The notes under the pieces were generated by a model. That model searched no databases and was not told the DNA's origin. It saw nothing but the letters and a program-made list of their open reading frames with translations. DNA of 64,000 nucleotides, taken from NCBI RefSeq assembly GCF_902825235.1, contig NZ_CADEAJ010000005.1, positions 62,001-126,000 of the forward strand. The letters are read 5' to 3'. Each line of letters opens with the position of its first letter. The stretch's first letter is position 1. Below, one piece after another: positions 9,838 through 18,840 of this stretch. The stretch is from Bartonella vinsonii subsp. vinsonii (GTDB lineage Bacteria > Pseudomonadota > Alphaproteobacteria > Rhizobiales > Rhizobiaceae). The position numbers and the translations under genes were made by a program.

Positions 9838-12147
9838 ATGTATAAGAAAAATTTTTTATTGTGTACAATTGCTGGAACATTCCTTCTCTCTTATTTTAAT
9901 TCGGCTTACGCAAATACTCCCCCTCATGAAATACCACAAGTTAATGTCCAAGAGGGAGAACGAACTTTTAACAACGTTATTATCCGTGATAGAATTAGTA
10001 CTGTGAACGCGAAGGGTTCAAAGACTGTAGTCACTATTGAAAAAGCGGAAATGACCTCAGAAATGATTTCATTTAGTGCAACAAAAGGTGGACGCATTAA
10101 TGCCAAAAAAGTTAATGCAAAGACACTCATAAAAGGTCTAGACATTATAAATGGTATAATCAATCTTGAGGATTCAATAATAACCGTTAAAGGAAATCAT
10201 GAAAGTTATGGTATCAGCTTTGGTTTTATCACAAAATCTGTAAAAAATGACGGTGAAGAAGTTGTTAATCAAGCAATCCTTACCAATACAAAACTACTTG
10301 TGGAAGATGGTGTCGGTATTTTAGGTCCAATCTCAAATGGTGAGATCAGACTTAAAGATTCAGAAATTCGTGCCGATGTGTTATTGCAAAATAAAACTAT
10401 GCCAGGAACTGATCCTGTCACACTTAAATTAATTGCTGATGGTTCGTTTTTGGAAGGAAGAGCAAAAACATTACCAACCAACACAACAATTTTTACTCTG
10501 AACAACAACAGCAAATGGCTTCTTAAAAATAGTCAAAACGAAGTAGATAATGATGACATCACTAAACTGTTTAACTACTCGCTGCTTGATATTAATAAAA
10601 GAGCGCAATCTAACATTTCAATACTGAACCTTAGTGATAGTTCTATAATATTTGATACACCCAATGCGCTGACCGCATACCATCACCACACCTTGCATGT
10701 AGGAAAACAACCACAAGCTGAAGAGCCTCAACCGCTGAGAAATCAAGGACCTCATGAGGCAGCAGTCTACACTGCAACAGGCAAGGCAGAAATTCATTTG
10801 AATACTAAATGGAGTGATGGAGAAGAAAGTGCTGACCAAAAAACTGACCGTCTTCTCATCCATGGTAATGTCTCAGGCACGACAACAATCCATTTTAACA
10901 GCCTTTTGAACAGTCAAAATACACAAGCTGAAGATTCCATTCCTGTAAACACACATGGACTCTCACTCATTCAAGTTTCTGGAAAAGCAGAAGAAAGCTC
11001 CTTCAGACTTGCAAATGGCTACACCACAATGGGGGGCATGCCTTACAAATATACGCTAAATGCCTATGGTCCAACAGCAAGCCGTGGAAAGGCAAATGTG
11101 GCACAAAGCCTCTTAGGAGAAAATGAGAATTTTTGGGATTTCCGTTTGCAAAGTGCTACCCTTGATCCTGAAGCAAAAATCAAAGCGCTCGTACCACAAG
11201 TGGCAAGCTATTTGGTCATGCCTAGCGCTCTCTTCTCCGCTGGATTGGCTGATGTGAACAATCAAAATACATTGCTAGACAATATGCGAACATCAGCAGT
11301 CGAACTAGAAATGAGTAAAAATAAAGGTATCTTCTTCTCTTCTTATGGCAAAAAGAGCACATTCTCTTCTAACCGCAATCCATCGCAATATGGCTATGGA
11401 GCTGATATTCGCTATGCTGCCTTGCAAGCAGGCGTGATATTAGCAGCAATAGAAGAGCAAAATATCATAACAAATTTTGGTCTTTTGGGAACATATGGAA
11501 AACTCGCTTTCACTCCAAAGGATATGGAAGGCTCTAAAAAAAGCACATTGGATAAATTTTCTCTTGCCGCCTATGGGAGCCTCCAGCATAACAGTGGCAT
11601 ATATATCAATGCACTCTTCTCCTATAGCGCTCTGAAAGGAAATATCACCACTGCTCTCATTGGAAACACCGCAAACCTAGATCATACAAAAACATGGGGT
11701 GCATCTGCTAGCATTGGACAGAGATTGGCAACCGGAACGGAAGGCTTAATATTTGAGCCGCAAGCACAGCTTGTTTATCAACGTCTCATGCTTGGTACTT
11801 TCTCAGATATCGACGGCTTTGACGTGAATATGGGCAATCCTCATCAATGGTTAGGGCGTATTGGTGGACGTTTAACACAAATGGTAACACCTGCTGACAA
11901 AGACTATGCTCTTTCCTTCTATGGTAAGCTGAATGCCATGAAAGCTTTTGGCGATAATGGCACAATACAAATTGGTGACACTTTCCATCTTGATTCTGCG
12001 GAATCTTCTGTTGAAGGTGGACTTGGTGTGAATGCGCAATTGTCTCAAAATATCGCTCTTCACGCCGATGTTAGTTATCAACATAAACTTCAAAAAGCTG
12101 GCTTCTCTGGGATAAATGTTTCCGGTGGATTACGCTATCAATTTTAA
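9838..12147 (+). CDS. Autotransporter with short beta-helix passenger
   Basis: This 769-residue autotransporter starts with MYKKNFLLCTIAGTFLL and a signal peptide ending near AYA (residue 26). The passenger (about 27-440) is short, has no long tandem repeats and contains the shared late-passenger blocks NNSKWLLKNS, AYHHHTLHVG, TGKAEIHLN, DRLLIHGNVSG and LIQVSGKA. The barrel runs from LVPQVASYLVMP (about 451) to the end, GGLRYQF. Its size and make-up are close to what I would expect for BafA-type or Iba autotransporters of Bartonella, but I cannot assign a symbol. The 3' flank, including a hairpin, is a near copy of that of the preceding gene, so the two are tandem paralogues. Confidence 0.85.
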   Translation: MYKKNFLLCTIAGTFLLSYFNSAYANTPPHEIPQVNVQEGERTFNNVIIRDRISTVNAKGSKTVVTIEKAEMTSEMISFSATKGGRINAKKVNAKTLIKGLDIINGIINLEDSIITVKGNHESYGISFGFITKSVKNDGEEVVNQAILTNTKLLVEDGVGILGPISNGEIRLKDSEIRADVLLQNKTMPGTDPVTLKLIADGSFLEGRAKTLPTNTTIFTLNNNSKWLLKNSQNEVDNDDITKLFNYSLLDINKRAQSNISILNLSDSSIIFDTPNALTAYHHHTLHVGKQPQAEEPQPLRNQGPHEAAVYTATGKAEIHLNTKWSDGEESADQKTDRLLIHGNVSGTTTIHFNSLLNSQNTQAEDSIPVNTHGLSLIQVSGKAEESSFRLANGYTTMGGMPYKYTLNAYGPTASRGKANVAQSLLGENENFWDFRLQSATLDPEAKIKALVPQVASYLVMPSALFSAGLADVNNQNTLLDNMRTSAVELEMSKNKGIFFSSYGKKSTFSSNRNPSQYGYGADIRYAALQAGVILAAIEEQNIITNFGLLGTYGKLAFTPKDMEGSKKSTLDKFSLAAYGSLQHNSGIYINALFSYSALKGNITTALIGNTANLDHTKTWGASASIGQRLATGTEGLIFEPQAQLVYQRLMLGTFSDIDGFDVNMGNPHQWLGRIGGRLTQMVTPADKDYALSFYGKLNAMKAFGDNGTIQIGDTFHLDSAESSVEGGLGVNAQLSQNIALHADVSYQHKLQKAGFSGINVSGGLRYQF

Positions 12148-12175
12148 AAGTCTCTAATTTCTATTTTTAAAACAC

Positions 12176-12206
12176 ATGCACCGCTGAAAAACAAACAGCG
12201 CTGCAT
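12176..12206 (+). terminator. Hairpin after autotransporter 2 (paralogue of 9246-9276)
   Basis: ATGCACCGCTG (12176-12186) pairs with CAGCGCTGCAT (12196-12206) with one mismatch, in the same flanking context (TCTAATTTCTATTTTTAAAACAC before it) as the hairpin at 9246. It is likely a duplicated 3' UTR or terminator. Confidence 0.55.
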
Positions 12207-12268
12207 AGCTTTTCTGCATTACAAAAAATTATTCTGTTTTCATCAAAAAAATATTGAGGAGCATTTCT

Positions 12269-14883
12269 ATGCATAAAAAGCGTTTATTCTTGTCACAGCC
12301 GCTTATACTTTTTTTCTTATTTTAAACTTGACCGACACAAGCAACGCCTCTGGTTTAAGTCCTCAAACTTACAGTACCATTGGAGATCTTGGGAGCACTC
12401 CTCAGCAATATCAAAACCGTTCTTTGAGGAGTTTGGTGCAAAACCCAACGTCATCAGCGAGAAATCTTGGGCGTATAGCTTCTGGCGGTATGATGGGTCC
12501 AGATCCATATTTTGATGAGAAACTTAAAGAGGGCTTAAGCGAGATAAGGAATAGTATTAACAGACAGTTTTCAGGTATTGGTCTCTATGGTTCTAGTGCA
12601 CACAAGAATGAGTTAAATAATGGACTCGGTGATGCACTTGCCCGTATCAAATATGACCGTCGTGATAGAGATTTACAACACATGATGCAAGCCAATGCGA
12701 TGATTGATCAATACAATCAGAACCAAGCTGGTGTGGCAAATAACTACTTTCAAGGCTACAACAATGCAGTTTTTGAAAAGGCACTTCGAGAGGAATTGGA
12801 TGAGGTAGAAAATAGAATTAATAGGTATTTCTCAGCGATTGGTCGTTATGGAACGCCTGATCATAGGGATGCATTGCGGAAAGCCAGTAGTTCTATTTAT
12901 GCCCGTGCTATAGCAAATCAATACGATGCGAATTTTGAAAAGGTACTTGAAAAATCTATGGATAGTGTGCGGAATACCATTAAAGGTTCTTTTTCAGAAA
13001 ATGGTCGTTATGGGTCTGGAGCGCATAGGGAGACGTTAGAGCGTGAACTTGAGGATTTAGCTGCAAATCATAGGCTTAATCATTACTATCGGAATAGGCA
13101 TAATATGCTACAAGCCAATGCAGCATATACTAATTCCTTACAAAAGGCTATGAATCGTGTGAGAGATGAAGTGAACAGTGTTTACTATGCTGCTGGTCGC
13201 GGTGGGTCTGGTGCACATGCCGATGCGATGGAAAATGGATTAACAAACGCTATGGTTAACCATTACAATCAGTATGTGCAAGATATACTACAAGCCAATG
13301 CACTACTTGGTGAACTCAATAAGTATCAGTTGGCGACAGAAAATAACCTTTTACAACAACAAAGCAATGCCTATGCCAATGTTTTACAAAATGCAGTGAA
13401 TCTTGAAACCGATAATCAACGACGTGTTGATACCCAACGTGCACAATGGGTAAAAGAAGACAATCGCGCTTGGAAGGAACTGCAAGATAAAGCGGACATG
13501 CTGCATAAAGCGGCAGCTGTGGATAATGCCTTACAAGGACAAAACAAAGCTCTTGCCAATACTATACGAAAAGAAATCCAAAAGGTTTGGGATACCGAGA
13601 CAGCAACAAACATAGAGAAAAAAGCAAAAGCTTCAGTGTCCCCTCTTCCACTTATAGAGAATAACCTACCTCTCAATTCTTCTCAGACAGAGGGAGAACA
13701 TTCTGGCAATGAATTCCTCCCTGCTCATACTATTCCACAACAAAAGGAGAAAGAGAATACCACTTCCTCTACACCGAAAACAACTCCTAACACATCATCA
13801 GAAGCGCAGGTGAATTTCCCCTCAAAGATTGAGACGACGAGCAAAACAGCCGGTGATGCTGAAAAACCATCTAAGCTTGCGGACAATAACAAAACCGTAG
13901 CCCTCTCTCATACCCCTCTTAATTCTGAAGAAAAAACCAAAACGCTCACGCCACAAATGGCAAACACTTTGGTGATGCCTAACGCTCTTTTTGCTGTTGG
14001 ATTTTCTGATATAAACAATCACAATATATTGTTAGACAATATGCGAATAACAATGTTTGAACCAAAAGAGAATGAAAAAAATGGGCTTTTCTTCTCTACT
14101 TATGGGAATATACTTACGTTCTCTCGCAGTGTTAATTCACCACAAGAAAATGTTAGGACGAATATTCACTACGCAGCACTACAAGTAGGTTTTAAATTGA
14201 TAACACTAGAAGATCAAAATACCATCACAGATTTTGGTTTTTTGGGGTCATACGGAAAACTCGCTTTCATCCCAAAAGATATAGAAGGCTCTCAAAAGAG
14301 TACGTTCGATAAGTGGTCCCTTACAGCATATGGAAACCTCCAGCATGATAGTGGAATATATGCAAACGCATTCCTCTCTTACGGAATTTTTAAAGAAAAT
14401 ATCAGCACCACTCTCGTAAGAAATACTAAAAATAACACAAAAACAGTGAATGCCTCTGCCACCGTCGGTCAGAAATTACCCCTCAATATTGAAGGATTTA
14501 TCCTTGAACCCCAAGCACAACTTTCCTATCAATATCTCATGCTTGGCATCCTCCCAGATACCGATAACTTCAAAACTAACATGCGCAATCTTCATCAAGG
14601 CATGCTGCGTATTGGTGGTCGTTTAACACAAAATAAAGGTCATGCCGTTTCCTTCTATAGCAAATTATACATTACTGAGACTTTTGGTCATAAGAGTGCC
14701 ATAGAAATGGGTAAGAGTTTCCAACTTCTTTCTATGGGAACTGCAGTTGAAGGTGGTTTTGGTGCTCATGCACACTTATCACACAATATTGCGCTTCATG
14801 GTGATGTTAGTTATCAACATAAACTCAGAAAAGCGGGCCTTTCTGGAATGAACGTTTCCGCTGGAATGCGTTACTGTTTTTAA
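12269..14883 (+). pseudogene. Autotransporter with phage-virion-like passenger; signal peptide frameshifted
   Basis: The ATG at 12269, with GAGGAGC before it, opens a signal peptide (MHKKRLFL), but the frame stops after 18 codons. One missing base near 12290-12291 would restore MHKKRLFLVTAAYTFFLILN and run on into the 850-residue frame to 14883. Without that, only a TTG at 12328 could start the long frame and the product would lack a signal. The passenger has four repeats, each with an amphipathic (F/L)xKxLxxxLDxVxNxI helix and a GRYGSGAH-like motif (near 12584, 12843, 13008, 13197), then a Ser/Thr/Pro linker. The barrel from LTPQMANTLVMP to the end (GMRYCF) matches its neighbours. The repeats resemble phage structural or ejection proteins rather than a beta-helix. 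A sequencing error is possible. Confidence 0.7.
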
Positions 14884-15020
14884 AAACAATTTAATTCACA
14901 TCTTGAAATATAGACAGCGCTATATATATTTCTTTTTGTAATTTAAAAAAGAAACATAATGGGTTAAAAAATTTTATTTTTTAAGAGAGGGGGGGGAGCA
15001 GATATTTAGGAATATATCTC

Positions 15021-17843
15021 ATGAAAAAAAGCTTCTTGCTCTGCACACTTTCTGGAATTTTCTTTTGCTCTTCCAGCCTATCCTATGCCTTCTCTACAAC
15101 ACCTCCACCATCGCCTCCTTCCACTTTACCCAAACCACCTGAAAGATCTTCGCTTCGAGATCATAAAGAAGAAGCCTCACCTAGAAATACAGAAACTGAA
15201 AGGACTTCTTCCTCTGGATCACAGCTTCAACATGCTCGAATGGGGGCAGACAGATCAAATACTGAAGCTATCCCCAGAGGAAGTGTACAAGGCTATCCAC
15301 CTGCAAAGCCTGCACTCTCAGGAAATGATGGAGAATCTGCAGCTGCAGGACTCGCGAAATCTAGAAGACGCCAAGGTGCCTCTTCTTCTTCCACAGGTCC
15401 TGTCACGGGAGAGAAAACACCAAGTCCTTCTATGGCTCCAGAATCAAGACCTGAAAACTCAGAGCTTGCGCAACCAGAATCCGAAAAATCAGCACCTGTG
15501 AAACCGAGCCTTGGACAGGAAATGCCTAAAAAACCTGAACTTGCAAAACCAGTAAGCGTACAACCAGAAAAACAGCCTGAAAAACCAGTACAAAGTGAGG
15601 GTATACAATCTAGGATTGCGGTTGAAGACGGTGAAACTGTAACTCTGCATGATGTTAACATTTACGACAGGTATTTTGCTGTCAATGTAACGGGTGAAAA
15701 CTCAGTAGCTAAAATACGAGGAGGAACAGTTGCTGCAAATTTTGTTGCACTAAGTGCAACAGAAGGCGGAACTATTGATGCCTCCAATATTATTGCAACA
15801 GCAGAAACAGCTGGTTTGGTAAGCAGCAATGGTACAATAAAGCTTAAAGATTCGACCGTACATGTTACGGGTTTTTATAAGACTGATGGTATCCTTCTCA
15901 AAGATTCTCTCTCCCAGGTGTTAGAAAACCAAGATATACGCAATGCTGAAGGAAAAGCTGATGCTCCCCCAAAAGAGCAAAACATTGCGAACAGAATAAT
16001 ACTGGAAAATACGAAGCTTTTCGTTGAAAATGGTATCGGCATTGGTGTTTATGGGAAACACATAAACAACAAAATTAACCTCAAAAATTCAGAAATTCGT
16101 GCTGATGTTTTATTAAAAAATGAAAGAGGCTCTCCCCTTTTATTAACAGCAAATCATTCCCTTTTAGAAGGGCGGGTAAGAACGTTAGAAAAGAGCAAAA
16201 CAGTATTTGATTTCACAAATGGCTCAAAATGGCTTTTAAAAGCGAATAAAAACGCAATGAATAATGATAAAGAGCCCTCTGATTATGCGCAGTTTGGCTC
16301 TGATGAAAAATCATACTCTAACCTTTCTGCACTCAAACTCACAGACAGTATGGTTATGTTTGAAAAGCCTATGGGAGAGCGTCACCAGACTTTGTTTATC
16401 GGCTCTCACCCGCAACAAGGAGATGAAAATTCCAATGCGCCAGTAGTTTATAGTGCAAAAGGTGTTGCAGAGATTCATTTGAACTCTCAATGGAGTAATT
16501 CTTCTCCAATAGCAGAACAGAAAACTGATCGTATTGTGATTTATGGTGACGTCGAGGGAAGTACCGTAGTTCATATTAATCTTTTAAAAAAGGAGAAAAA
16601 AACAACCGAGAGCAGTTCTGCTTGGGGAGAACACATGGCTTCTCTTCCTTTAGAGACGCATGGGATTTCGCTCATTCAAGTTTCGGGAAAAGCGGATGAA
16701 AACTCCTTTAAGTTAGCGGGGGATTATATGACAATGGATGGTTTGCCTTATAAATATGTACTCACGGCCTATAAACCAGAGACATCTCATGAAAGCCAAA
16801 ATCTTTTGGGGAGGAATGATCGCAATTTCTGGGATTTCCGATTGCAGAATGCCTATCTTGATAAGGATAAGAAAGTGAGGGCGCTTTTACCACAGGTAGC
16901 AAATTATTTGGTCATGCCCAATGCGTTGTTTTCTGCTGGATTTGCTGATGTAAACAATCAAAATGTGCTGTTAGATAATATGCGTACAGCAGTATTTGGA
17001 ACAGAAAAGAATAAAAAGAACGGCATCTTCTTGTCCTCCTATGGTGAGAAAGTGACTTTATCTTCTAACCGTACCCCCCTGCACTATGGCTACGGTGCTG
17101 ATGTGAACTATACTGGGCTACAACTCGGTGTGGTATTGGCAACACTAGAAGGTGAAGATATCCGTACGCATTTTGGTCTTTTAGGAACATACGGAAAACT
17201 TGGCTTTACTCCAAAGGATATGGAAGATTCTGAAAAGACAACGCTTGATAAATGGTCACTCACAGCTTACAGCGGCATCCAGCACAGAAATGGCCTCTAT
17301 GTAAACGCGCTTCTTTCCTACGGAACACTAAAAGGAAATATTACCACAGCTCTTGTTGGAAATGCCGTAAAACTGGATGGTACTGAAACACTCAATATAT
17401 CTGCTACCGTTGGTCAAAAAATAACAACCGGTACAAAGGGGCTAATGTTTGAACCACAAGCGCAATTCATTTATCAAAATCTTATCTTCGATATCCTGTC
17501 AGATGCCAATGGTTTAAAAGTTGATATGGGCAATCCACGTCAATGGTTGGTCCGTATGGGTGGACGTTTGACACAAACTTTCACCAGCGAAGAAGAAGCC
17601 AATGATTTTTCCGTTTATGGCAAATTGAACATACTCAAAGCTTTTGCTGATGGTGAAACGATAAAAATTGCTGACACATTCTATCTTGATCCTACCGGCT
17701 CTGCAATTGAAGGAGGTATTGGTGTGAATGCCACCCTCACTCCAAATATTGCACTCCACGGTGATATTAGCTATCGGCATAAACTTCAAAAAGCCGGTGT
17801 TTCTGGAACCAATTTTTCTGGTGGAATAAGTTATCGTTTTTAA
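15021..17843 (+). CDS. Autotransporter with proline-rich N-terminal extension
   Basis: This 940-residue autotransporter starts with MKKSFLLCTLSGIFFCSSSLSYA, a signal peptide cleaved near residue 23-24. Residues about 25-195 are a low-complexity Pro/Ser/Glu/Lys region (PPPSPPSTLPKPPE, later repeats of KPxLxKPxxxQPEKQ) that should be extended. A short beta-helix passenger follows (VTLHDVNIYDR, SATEGGTIDAS), then the shared KWLLK, LLIxGDV-like and LIQVSGKA blocks. The barrel runs from LLPQVANYLVMP (about 624) to GGISYRF. A run of G and an AGGAATA site precede the ATG. The proline-rich spacer is missing from the paralogues and could hold the passenger away from the cell surface. Confidence 0.85.
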   Translation: MKKSFLLCTLSGIFFCSSSLSYAFSTTPPPSPPSTLPKPPERSSLRDHKEEASPRNTETERTSSSGSQLQHARMGADRSNTEAIPRGSVQGYPPAKPALSGNDGESAAAGLAKSRRRQGASSSSTGPVTGEKTPSPSMAPESRPENSELAQPESEKSAPVKPSLGQEMPKKPELAKPVSVQPEKQPEKPVQSEGIQSRIAVEDGETVTLHDVNIYDRYFAVNVTGENSVAKIRGGTVAANFVALSATEGGTIDASNIIATAETAGLVSSNGTIKLKDSTVHVTGFYKTDGILLKDSLSQVLENQDIRNAEGKADAPPKEQNIANRIILENTKLFVENGIGIGVYGKHINNKINLKNSEIRADVLLKNERGSPLLLTANHSLLEGRVRTLEKSKTVFDFTNGSKWLLKANKNAMNNDKEPSDYAQFGSDEKSYSNLSALKLTDSMVMFEKPMGERHQTLFIGSHPQQGDENSNAPVVYSAKGVAEIHLNSQWSNSSPIAEQKTDRIVIYGDVEGSTVVHINLLKKEKKTTESSSAWGEHMASLPLETHGISLIQVSGKADENSFKLAGDYMTMDGLPYKYVLTAYKPETSHESQNLLGRNDRNFWDFRLQNAYLDKDKKVRALLPQVANYLVMPNALFSAGFADVNNQNVLLDNMRTAVFGTEKNKKNGIFLSSYGEKVTLSSNRTPLHYGYGADVNYTGLQLGVVLATLEGEDIRTHFGLLGTYGKLGFTPKDMEDSEKTTLDKWSLTAYSGIQHRNGLYVNALLSYGTLKGNITTALVGNAVKLDGTETLNISATVGQKITTGTKGLMFEPQAQFIYQNLIFDILSDANGLKVDMGNPRQWLVRMGGRLTQTFTSEEEANDFSVYGKLNILKAFADGETIKIADTFYLDPTGSAIEGGIGVNATLTPNIALHGDISYRHKLQKAGVSGTNFSGGISYRF

Positions 17844-17872
17844 AGCAGAACAAGTGTTAATTTTAAGAAAAG

Positions 17873-17898
17873 GCAGCACAGAGTGCTGCTGCTTTTTT
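17873..17898 (+). terminator. Rho-independent terminator of autotransporter 4
   Basis: GCAGCAC (17873-17879), loop AGA, GTGCTGC (17883-17889), then TGCTTTTTT. The stem and the T-run start 30 bases after the stop codon at 17843. Confidence 0.85.
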
Positions 17899-17998
17899 GA
17901 TGAAATTCTCTTTTTCAAAAAAATCTTATAACAATGCTAAAAAACCGCTCAATAAACAAAAGAGAAATACACACACCCTCTCTATAAAATCATTCTTT

Positions 17999-18050
17999 CA
18001 ACAGACAAAATGATAACTTATCATTATAAATCAAACATATTGTCTGTTGA
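17999..18050. promoter_or_regulatory. Nested inverted repeats with a Fur-like dyad
   Basis: TCAACAGACAA (17999-18009) and TTGTCTGTTGA (18040-18050) are exact reverse complements. Between them lies the palindrome AATGATAACTTATCATT (18009-18025) followed by ATAAATCAAACATA. The inner element matches dyads at 4012 and 57625. The block sits 130 bases before a candidate leader ORF and probably forms an operator or a long stem. Confidence 0.4.
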
Positions 18051-18117
18051 ATGAGAGACTTGAATACTGTGGAGTTCTCTCATTTCGATCCTGTTTATGT
18101 TGAATCAATCAAAACCA

Positions 18118-18140
18118 CCCGCTTGCGCGTTACAAGCGGG
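18118..18140 (+). promoter_or_regulatory. Stem-loop before the leader ORF
   Basis: CCCGCTTG (18118-18125) and CAAGCGGG (18133-18140) form an 8-bp GC-rich stem with loop CGCGTTA. There is no T-run after it, so it is more likely part of a leader RNA than a terminator. Confidence 0.45.
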
Positions 18141-18177
18141 ATTGACGTGTGAATAAAAACTATAGAAAGGAATAACA

Positions 18178-18243
18178 ATGCTTCTTATGAATCGTCTAAA
18201 CGCAAGAAGCTCTCCCAACATTGCGTGCTGGGAAATAGAATAA
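18178..18243 (+). CDS. Candidate 21-codon leader peptide
   Basis: AAAGGA lies six bases before an ATG that opens a 21-codon frame, MLLMNRLNARSSPNIACWEIE, ending in TAA at 18241. It follows a GC-rich stem-loop and is followed at 18261-18274 by the perfect palindrome TTGGATCAATCCAA. No structural gene follows on this strand for more than 4 kb, so if it is a leader its target is lost, or the transcript is a stand-alone small RNA. I do not recognise the peptide. It could be chance. Confidence 0.35.
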   Translation: MLLMNRLNARSSPNIACWEIE

Positions 18244-18417
18244 AGAGTAGCTCCTTAACATTGGATCAATCCAAAACTACATCAATTATTGTGAAAATAA
18301 AAGATTCCGAATATAAAACACCCCATAGAGATTATAACACATACACCTGCTCGACAAACCCATACACTCTGTTATTATTTTAATCACTCAGAATGTATGA
18401 TATTGACCGAAACTGGA

Positions 18418-18822
18418 TTAAGGTGTTTCTTTTTTACGAGGAGCAGCTCCTTGCATAGCTTGCGAAAGATCATTAACTGCATCTAAATGTGTTTGAAGCA
18501 ATTCGCTATTACGATGTAATTTTTCCTGTAAATCAGACAACAAGCTTTCAACCTCATTCTCAATATCTTCATTCATGTAGCGTTTTATATCGCTTATAGC
18601 TTTATTAAGGTCACGCAAGCCACGTATTTTACATAAATTTATTTCTTCATAATCTGGAACACTACTGCTCTCTAGCATATTGCTTTCATAATCGACCACT
18701 TGTGTCAATCCTTTAACAGCAGCCACAAATTTTGTCATCGCCCAATCACGATCAATAAGATTATTATCAAGGATGTTTGCTCTTGATGCAAAACTATCAT
18801 CACCATATTGCACTACAGACAT
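18418..18822 (-). CDS. Small all-helical protein of unknown function
   Basis: The ATG at 18822 is preceded by GAAGGGGAATATAAGA, a good ribosome-binding site; the longer frame to 18840 would start with TTG inside that site. The 134-residue product (MSVVQYGDDSFASRAN...) has no signal peptide or membrane segment. From about residue 25 it is helical with heptad-like spacing (TQVVDYESNMLE, IRGLRDLNKAISDIKRYM, LLSDLQEKLHRNSELLQTHLDAVNDL). The pattern recalls FlgN-type chaperones of alphaproteobacteria, but no flagellar gene is near and the match is only by eye. The gene stands alone. Confidence 0.65.
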   Translation of the reverse strand: MSVVQYGDDSFASRANILDNNLIDRDWAMTKFVAAVKGLTQVVDYESNMLESSSVPDYEEINLCKIRGLRDLNKAISDIKRYMNEDIENEVESLLSDLQEKLHRNSELLQTHLDAVNDLSQAMQGAAPRKKETP

Positions 18823-18840
18823 TCTTATATTCCCCTTCAA

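Noticed and set aside
15085..15501. A 138-codon plus-strand frame inside the fourth autotransporter
   Set aside because: It is a frame shadow of the proline-rich coding stretch.
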